Below are positions 12,403-16,443 of a DNA stretch of 16,443 bases, in pieces. The notes beneath the pieces are model-generated. The model was not told where the DNA came from and did not search any database. It was given only the letters and a program-made list of their open reading frames with translations. Position 1 is the stretch's first letter; the number at the start of each line of letters is the position of its first letter. The stretch covers positions 1 to 16,443 of the forward strand of contig JAUYGW010000127.1 in the NCBI GenBank assembly GCA_030690245.1, read 5' to 3'. Source of the stretch: Gallionella sp. Its GTDB lineage: Bacteria; Pseudomonadota; Gammaproteobacteria; Burkholderiales; Gallionellaceae. A program made the translations under genes and the position numbers.

Positions 12403-12432
12403 TTTACCGGAGCCGGCCAAACCACCTATAAT
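12403..12432 (+). promoter_or_regulatory. Probable sigma-70 promoter of mlaA
   Basis: TTTACC (12403-12408), an 18-nt spacer and a perfect TATAAT (12427-12432) lie 29 nt before the mlaA start. Confidence 0.55.
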
Positions 12433-12461
12433 CGCCGGAAATTCGCAACTGACCGGACGAC

Positions 12462-13331
12462 ATGAACGCCATCCACATTCTCATAGCACTCGCCACGGTC
12501 ACGCTGACCGGCTGCGCCTCCACTCACGCAAAAAACCCGGCCGACCCGCTGGAATCTTTCAACCGCGGCGTATACCAGTTCAATGACGCCGTAGACAAGG
12601 CCATCGCCAAACCGGTTGCGCAAGGCTACAACGCCGTGATGCCGGTTCCCGGCAAGATCATGGTGAGCAATTTTTTCTCGAATCTGGATGATGTCGTTAT
12701 TACCATCAACGACCTGCTGCAATTCAAATTCGCCCAGGCCGCGTCCGATGGCTCACGCTTTCTGTTCAACAGCACCTTCGGCGTGTTCGGCCTGCTCGAT
12801 GTGACTCCCCGGCTGGAAAAACACAACGAGGATTTTGGCCAGACGCTGGGCTACTGGGGCGTCGGCAGCGGCCCATACCTCATGCTGCCGCTGCTCGGGC
12901 CGAGCAGCGTGCGCGACGGCGTGGGACTGTATGCAGACAGCCGCCCGAGCCTGCTGCGCCGGGTGAATCACAGCCGCACCCGCAACCAGTTGTATCTGAC
13001 CACGTCGATCAACCGCCGCGCGCAACTGCTGGATCAGGAAAAAGTGCTGGATGAAGCGGCGTTTGACCGCTACGAATTCATCCGCGATGCCTACCTGCTG
13101 CGCCGCCAAAGCCTGGTATATGACGGTAACCCGCCGCGCGAAAAATACGAGGACGAGGAAAGCGATTTCGAATACCAGCAAGTGCCGATTCCCGGCGCAT
13201 CTTCTTCGCGACAGCACAGCACGCCTGTGGCCCGTCATGCCGTCACGGCACAACTTGCCGTACCGCGAATGGATGCCGATCGCCCCAGCGTCCGCAAGAT
13301 ATGGATTGCGCAGCGCACCGGCATACGCTAG
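12462..13331 (+). CDS. mlaA: MlaA (VacJ) outer-membrane phospholipid-removal lipoprotein
   Basis: A 289-residue outer-membrane lipoprotein of the Mla system, which takes mislocalised phospholipids from the outer leaflet and hands them to MlaC. The N-terminus is a lipoprotein signal peptide (MNAIHILIALATVTLTGCAS) with lipobox LTGC. Family blocks are clear: DPLESFNRGVYQFNDAVDKA, VSNFFSNLDDVVITINDLLQ, NSTFGVFGLLDVTP, DFGQTLGYWGVGSGPYLMLP and LLGPSSVRDGVG. The last ~60 residues are charged, then low-complexity, and not conserved in the family as I know it. Unlike many betaproteobacteria, no mlaFEDC genes adjoin it here. It has its own promoter and is divergent from parA. Confidence 0.95.
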   Translation: MNAIHILIALATVTLTGCASTHAKNPADPLESFNRGVYQFNDAVDKAIAKPVAQGYNAVMPVPGKIMVSNFFSNLDDVVITINDLLQFKFAQAASDGSRFLFNSTFGVFGLLDVTPRLEKHNEDFGQTLGYWGVGSGPYLMLPLLGPSSVRDGVGLYADSRPSLLRRVNHSRTRNQLYLTTSINRRAQLLDQEKVLDEAAFDRYEFIRDAYLLRRQSLVYDGNPPREKYEDEESDFEYQQVPIPGASSSRQHSTPVARHAVTAQLAVPRMDADRPSVRKIWIAQRTGIR

Positions 13332-13373
13332 CGTAGCGTCACATAATTGACCGGGCATGCTCGAATACATGTA

Positions 13374-13417
13374 GGGCGGAAGCGCTACACTCCGCCCGCG
13401 ACGAAGCAGGCTGCTTC
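13374..13417. other. Two palindromes between mlaA and the GGDEF-EAL gene
   Basis: GGGCGGA-(10 nt)-TCCGCCC at 13374-13397 is a perfect 7-bp stem. The near-adjacent palindrome GAAGCAG-g-CTGCTTC lies at 13403-13417. Neither is followed by a T-run, so they are not simple intrinsic terminators. They could be an rho-assisted end for mlaA or structure in the leader of the downstream gene. Confidence 0.5.
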
Positions 13418-13435
13418 TCAGAACAAGGAACGGGC

Positions 13436-13462
13436 ATGAACAACAACGGCAGAGAAAAATAA
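13436..13462 (+). CDS. Eight-codon leader ORF coupled to the GGDEF-EAL gene
   Basis: ATG at 13436 encodes MNNNGREK and stops at TAA 13460-13462, overlapping the next ATG as TAATG. A strong Shine-Dalgarno (AAGGAA, 13425-13430) serves this leader, while the main ATG at 13462 has only a weak one. Translation of the GGDEF-EAL gene is therefore probably coupled to termination on the leader. Confidence 0.5.
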   Translation: MNNNGREK

Positions 13463-16359
13463 TGACAAAAATCTTCTCCCCCGCCATCACCCTGCTGAAT
13501 CGCCTGGGCTACACCAAGAAATTCACGCTGCTGTGGCTGTTGTCCATGGCTGCGATTGCCGTAGTGGCGTATAGCCTGTTCGTCAGCCTGGAACGGGTTA
13601 TCCAGCCTTCGCTGCGACAACTGGACGGCCTCGTGCTGATCCAGCCGATCTCCCAGGCCGTGCAAGCCATCCAGTTACACCGCGGCATTTCGGCCGCGCT
13701 GCTCGGCGGCAACGGGACCATGCGGGACAGGCGCACCGCCAAAGAAAAGGAAGCCGCCGCCGCGTTTGATGCCATGGAAGGAAAGCTGCCTGTCGGCCTG
13801 GCCTCCGGTGAAGATTTTCGGCTCATCAGGTCAAACTGGGAGCGGTTACGCAAAACAGGCCTGCATTTGACGGTGGCCGAAAATTTTGCCGCGCATACCC
13901 GCCTGATCGAGCAGCTCCAGCTATTCGAGGTGTTCGTCGCCGACGAGTACCTGCTGACGCTGGATCCGGAGCTCGCCACGTTTTACCTGATCAACACCGC
14001 CATCAACAAACTGCCACATGTGCTCGAACACCTCGGGCAGATTCGCGCATACGGCACCGGCATCCTGGCCAGCAAACGCATTACCGAGCAGCAGAAGACC
14101 GAATTGAAGGTCATGGTCGCCGAACTCGACAACACGCTCAAGCTTCTCGGCATCAACCTCGGCAAGGCCGTCCGCTATAACCCGACGGTGCACAAGTCGC
14201 TCACGGCGGTGTCCGATGATATCGCCAGTTCATCACGGCAGATCACCGGCCTGGTGGCATCGGACATCCTCGCCGGCCGTTTCGCCACGCCGCCCGGCGA
14301 ATTTCTGGACATCGCCACGGCGGCGATCGACAGGAGCTACACGCAAATGTATGAAACCCTGCTGCCGACCGCCGAGACCCTCATCCAGGCGCGCATCGCC
14401 CGGGCAAAAAACACGCTGTACAGGAGCACCGGCATCGCCTTGCTGACGTTTCTGCTGGTGGTTTACCTGTCGGTCAGCATCTATTACGCGATCGTCGGCG
14501 GCATCCGGTCGATTGCCCGCTCCGCCCGCGCCTTTGCCGACGGCGACCTGAACACGCGCATCAAGCTCGACACGCGCGACGAACTCAGTTGGGTCGGCGA
14601 CAGCTTCAACGAAATGGCCGATGGATTCAATGCCATGCTTGAGACGCACCGCGAAGATGAAGCGCGCCTGCGCGCCACCATTGAAACCGCGATGGATGCC
14701 GTGGTGCAGACAAACGCCGAAGGAGTCATCACCGGCTGGAACAGCCAGACGGAAAAGATTTTCGGCTGGACGCGCGAAGAAGCCATCGGGCAGGCGCTGC
14801 ACAAAACGATCATCCCGCCGCAGTATCGTGAAGCGCACCTCCGCGGCATGGCGCATTTCCTGGCCTCCGGCGAAGGAGCCATGCTGAATTCGCGCGTTGA
14901 GCTGCTGGGACTGCATCGCGACGGCCACGAGTTTCCCGTCGAATTGTCCATCACCGCAATCAAAGCGGCGGGCAAATATGAGTTCAACGGCTTCATCCGC
15001 GACATCACCAGACAAAAGAAATCCGAGGAACTGATCTGGAACCAGGCCAATTTCGATACCCTGACCGGCCTGCCCAACCGTCACATGTTTCACGACCGCC
15101 TGGCGCAGGATATCAAAAAGGCGCATCGCGCCGGCCTGAAAACGGCGCTGCTGTATATCGATCTCGACAAATTCAAGGAGGTCAACGACACGCTGGGGCA
15201 CAGCATGGGCGACATCCTGCTGCAGGAAGCCGCGCGCCGCATCAGCGGCTGCGTGCGCGAGTCCGACACCGTGGCGCGTCTGGGCGGCGACGAATTCACC
15301 GTCATCCTGGCGGAACTTGACGATACCGGCAGCGTTGAACGGATCGCCGAAAACATCCTGCAAAGCATGTCCAAGCCGTTCCGGCTGGGCAGCGAGATGG
15401 CCTATGTGTCGGCCAGCATCGGCATCACGCTGCACCCCAACGATGCTGCCGAGACGGAAGACCTGCTCAAAAATGCCGACCAGGCGATGTATGCCGCCAA
15501 GAACGGGGGGCGCAACCGCTTCAGCTATTTCACCCAGTCCATGCAGCAGATGGCACAGACGCGGCTGCGCCTGACCAGCGAGTTGCGCGGCGCGCTGGCC
15601 GCCGGCCAGTTCAGAATTTATTACCAGCCCATCGTAAACCTGGCTACCGGCCGCATCATCAAGGCAGAAGCGCTGATCCGCTGGCAGCACCCGGAGCGCG
15701 GCATGGTCAGCCCGGTCGAATTTATTCCGCTGGCCGAAGAAACCGGGTTGATTATCGAGATCGGCGACTGGGTATTCAGGGAGGCGACACGCCAACTGAA
15801 GCATTGGAGGACGCTGTACAACCCCGGGTTCCAGATCAGCGTGAATGTGTCGCCAGTCCAGCTCGGCAACACCATCGGCAATTCGTACAAAACCTGGTTC
15901 AGCTATTTGCAGGAACTGGGGCTGCCGGGGCAAAGCGTGGTCATCGAAATTACCGAAGGGTTGCTGCTGGGCGCCGATTCCGGTATTACCGGAAAACTGC
16001 TCGAATTCCGCGATGCGGGCATCCAGGCGGCAATCGACGATTTCGGCACGGGCTATTCGTCGCTGGCTTACCTGAAAAAATTCGACATCGACTACCTGAA
16101 GATCGACCAGTCGTTCGTGCGCGACCTGGAAACCGACCCGGACGACATGGCGTTATCCGAGGCCATCATCGTGATGGCGCACAAGCTCGGCCTGAAGGTG
16201 ATCGCCGAGGGCGTGGAAACGGAGGCGCAGCGCAAGCTGCTGGCCGAGGCATATTGCGACTACGCGCAAGGGTATCTGTTCTCGAAGCCGGTACCGGCCG
16301 AAGCATTCGAGGAATTATTGAAAGGGCAGCAACCGGAAAGCCATCACTACCAGATTTAA
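13462..16359 (+). CDS. Membrane-bound cyclic-di-GMP protein: sensor, HAMP, PAS, GGDEF and EAL
   Basis: A 965-residue inner-membrane signalling protein. Transmembrane helices at about 21-40 and 322-345 enclose a ~280-residue all-helical periplasmic sensor with QLHRGISAALLGGN near 70-85, resembling nitrate-sensing (NIT) domains. HAMP (about 345-398) and PAS (about 403-523) follow. The GGDEF domain has an intact active site (GGDEF, 608-612) and an inhibitory I-site RESD five residues before it. The EAL domain has EALIRW (736), ITEG, DDFGTGYSSLAYLKKFDIDY and AEGVETE, all the acidic metal ligands. Both diguanylate cyclase and phosphodiesterase activities look possible; which dominates cannot be read from sequence. 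A strong terminator follows 27 nt downstream. The nitrate-like sensor is a tentative call. Confidence 0.93.
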   Translation: MTKIFSPAITLLNRLGYTKKFTLLWLLSMAAIAVVAYSLFVSLERVIQPSLRQLDGLVLIQPISQAVQAIQLHRGISAALLGGNGTMRDRRTAKEKEAAAAFDAMEGKLPVGLASGEDFRLIRSNWERLRKTGLHLTVAENFAAHTRLIEQLQLFEVFVADEYLLTLDPELATFYLINTAINKLPHVLEHLGQIRAYGTGILASKRITEQQKTELKVMVAELDNTLKLLGINLGKAVRYNPTVHKSLTAVSDDIASSSRQITGLVASDILAGRFATPPGEFLDIATAAIDRSYTQMYETLLPTAETLIQARIARAKNTLYRSTGIALLTFLLVVYLSVSIYYAIVGGIRSIARSARAFADGDLNTRIKLDTRDELSWVGDSFNEMADGFNAMLETHREDEARLRATIETAMDAVVQTNAEGVITGWNSQTEKIFGWTREEAIGQALHKTIIPPQYREAHLRGMAHFLASGEGAMLNSRVELLGLHRDGHEFPVELSITAIKAAGKYEFNGFIRDITRQKKSEELIWNQANFDTLTGLPNRHMFHDRLAQDIKKAHRAGLKTALLYIDLDKFKEVNDTLGHSMGDILLQEAARRISGCVRESDTVARLGGDEFTVILAELDDTGSVERIAENILQSMSKPFRLGSEMAYVSASIGITLHPNDAAETEDLLKNADQAMYAAKNGGRNRFSYFTQSMQQMAQTRLRLTSELRGALAAGQFRIYYQPIVNLATGRIIKAEALIRWQHPERGMVSPVEFIPLAEETGLIIEIGDWVFREATRQLKHWRTLYNPGFQISVNVSPVQLGNTIGNSYKTWFSYLQELGLPGQSVVIEITEGLLLGADSGITGKLLEFRDAGIQAAIDDFGTGYSSLAYLKKFDIDYLKIDQSFVRDLETDPDDMALSEAIIVMAHKLGLKVIAEGVETEAQRKLLAEAYCDYAQGYLFSKPVPAEAFEELLKGQQPESHHYQI

Positions 16360-16385
16360 TCCGGCATCAGCCGGAAAGCCCCATG

Positions 16386-16415
16386 AAAAAGGCCTGCATG
16401 ATGCAGGCCTTTTTT
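16386..16415 (+). terminator. Intrinsic terminator of the GGDEF-EAL gene
   Basis: GGCCTGCA-tga-TGCAGGCC (16391-16409), flanked by five A upstream and at least five T downstream, forms a strong hairpin that can work on both strands. Confidence 0.9.
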
Positions 16416-16443
16416 GCCTCCATCGCCGCGATGTTTAACGCGC

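Noticed and set aside
14233..15933. 566-codon frame antisense to the GGDEF-EAL gene
   Set aside because: A shadow of a GC-rich gene with clear conserved motifs on the plus strand; its translation shows no coherent domain.

Overview
The window looks like a betaproteobacterial chromosome, probably a Nitrosomonadales/Gallionellaceae-like organism. This is inferred from the moderately high GC content, the AddAB (rather than RecBCD) repair genes, the FdxA 7Fe ferredoxin, MlaA, and short repeat families typical of that group. No rRNA, tRNA or CRISPR array was seen.

Left part (1-2900) is an accessory region around a probable chromosome-dimer-resolution site. A 28-bp sequence at 853-880 matches the proteobacterial dif site (23 of 28 positions to E. 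coli dif, including an uninterrupted 19-bp core). It lies between the arms of a long inverted duplication (74-547 and 1104-1480). Each arm carries the same leader, ribosome-binding site and first nine codons of an outward-facing gene. Between the arms are a small gene broken by a 10-bp tandem duplication and a gene whose 3' end runs into the right arm. To the right are a frameshifted DUF4258-like gene, an intact YgiT-type zinc-finger antitoxin-like gene, and a helix-turn-helix gene resembling the VC1465/XafT family of Xer recombination activators. Six FtsK-loading-like octamers (CCCTNCCC on the plus strand) lie between 1806 and 6073, all pointing toward dif, and none was found in the opposite orientation. 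The simplest reading is the replication terminus with debris from elements that integrate at dif using XerCD.

Middle part (2900-10970) is housekeeping. Iron superoxide dismutase (sodB, minus) is divergent from a Mut7-C RNase-domain gene that is frameshifted before its zinc ribbon. Next comes the addB-addA double-strand-break repair operon (minus strand, 8-bp overlap), whose reading frames carry several in-frame palindromic or heptad repeats in linker regions. Upstream of it is the ferredoxin gene fdxA (minus).

Right part (10970-16443) has a small conserved-looking protein of unknown function (plus), an orphan ParA-type ATPase (minus), the outer-membrane lipid-asymmetry lipoprotein mlaA (plus), and a 965-residue membrane-bound GGDEF-EAL cyclic-di-GMP protein (plus). 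The GGDEF-EAL gene is preceded by an eight-codon leader ORF whose stop overlaps its start, and is followed by a strong terminator. fdxA and parA share a near-identical promoter block with an extended -10 element.

Calls rest on reading translations, motifs and alignments by eye. No database search was possible.
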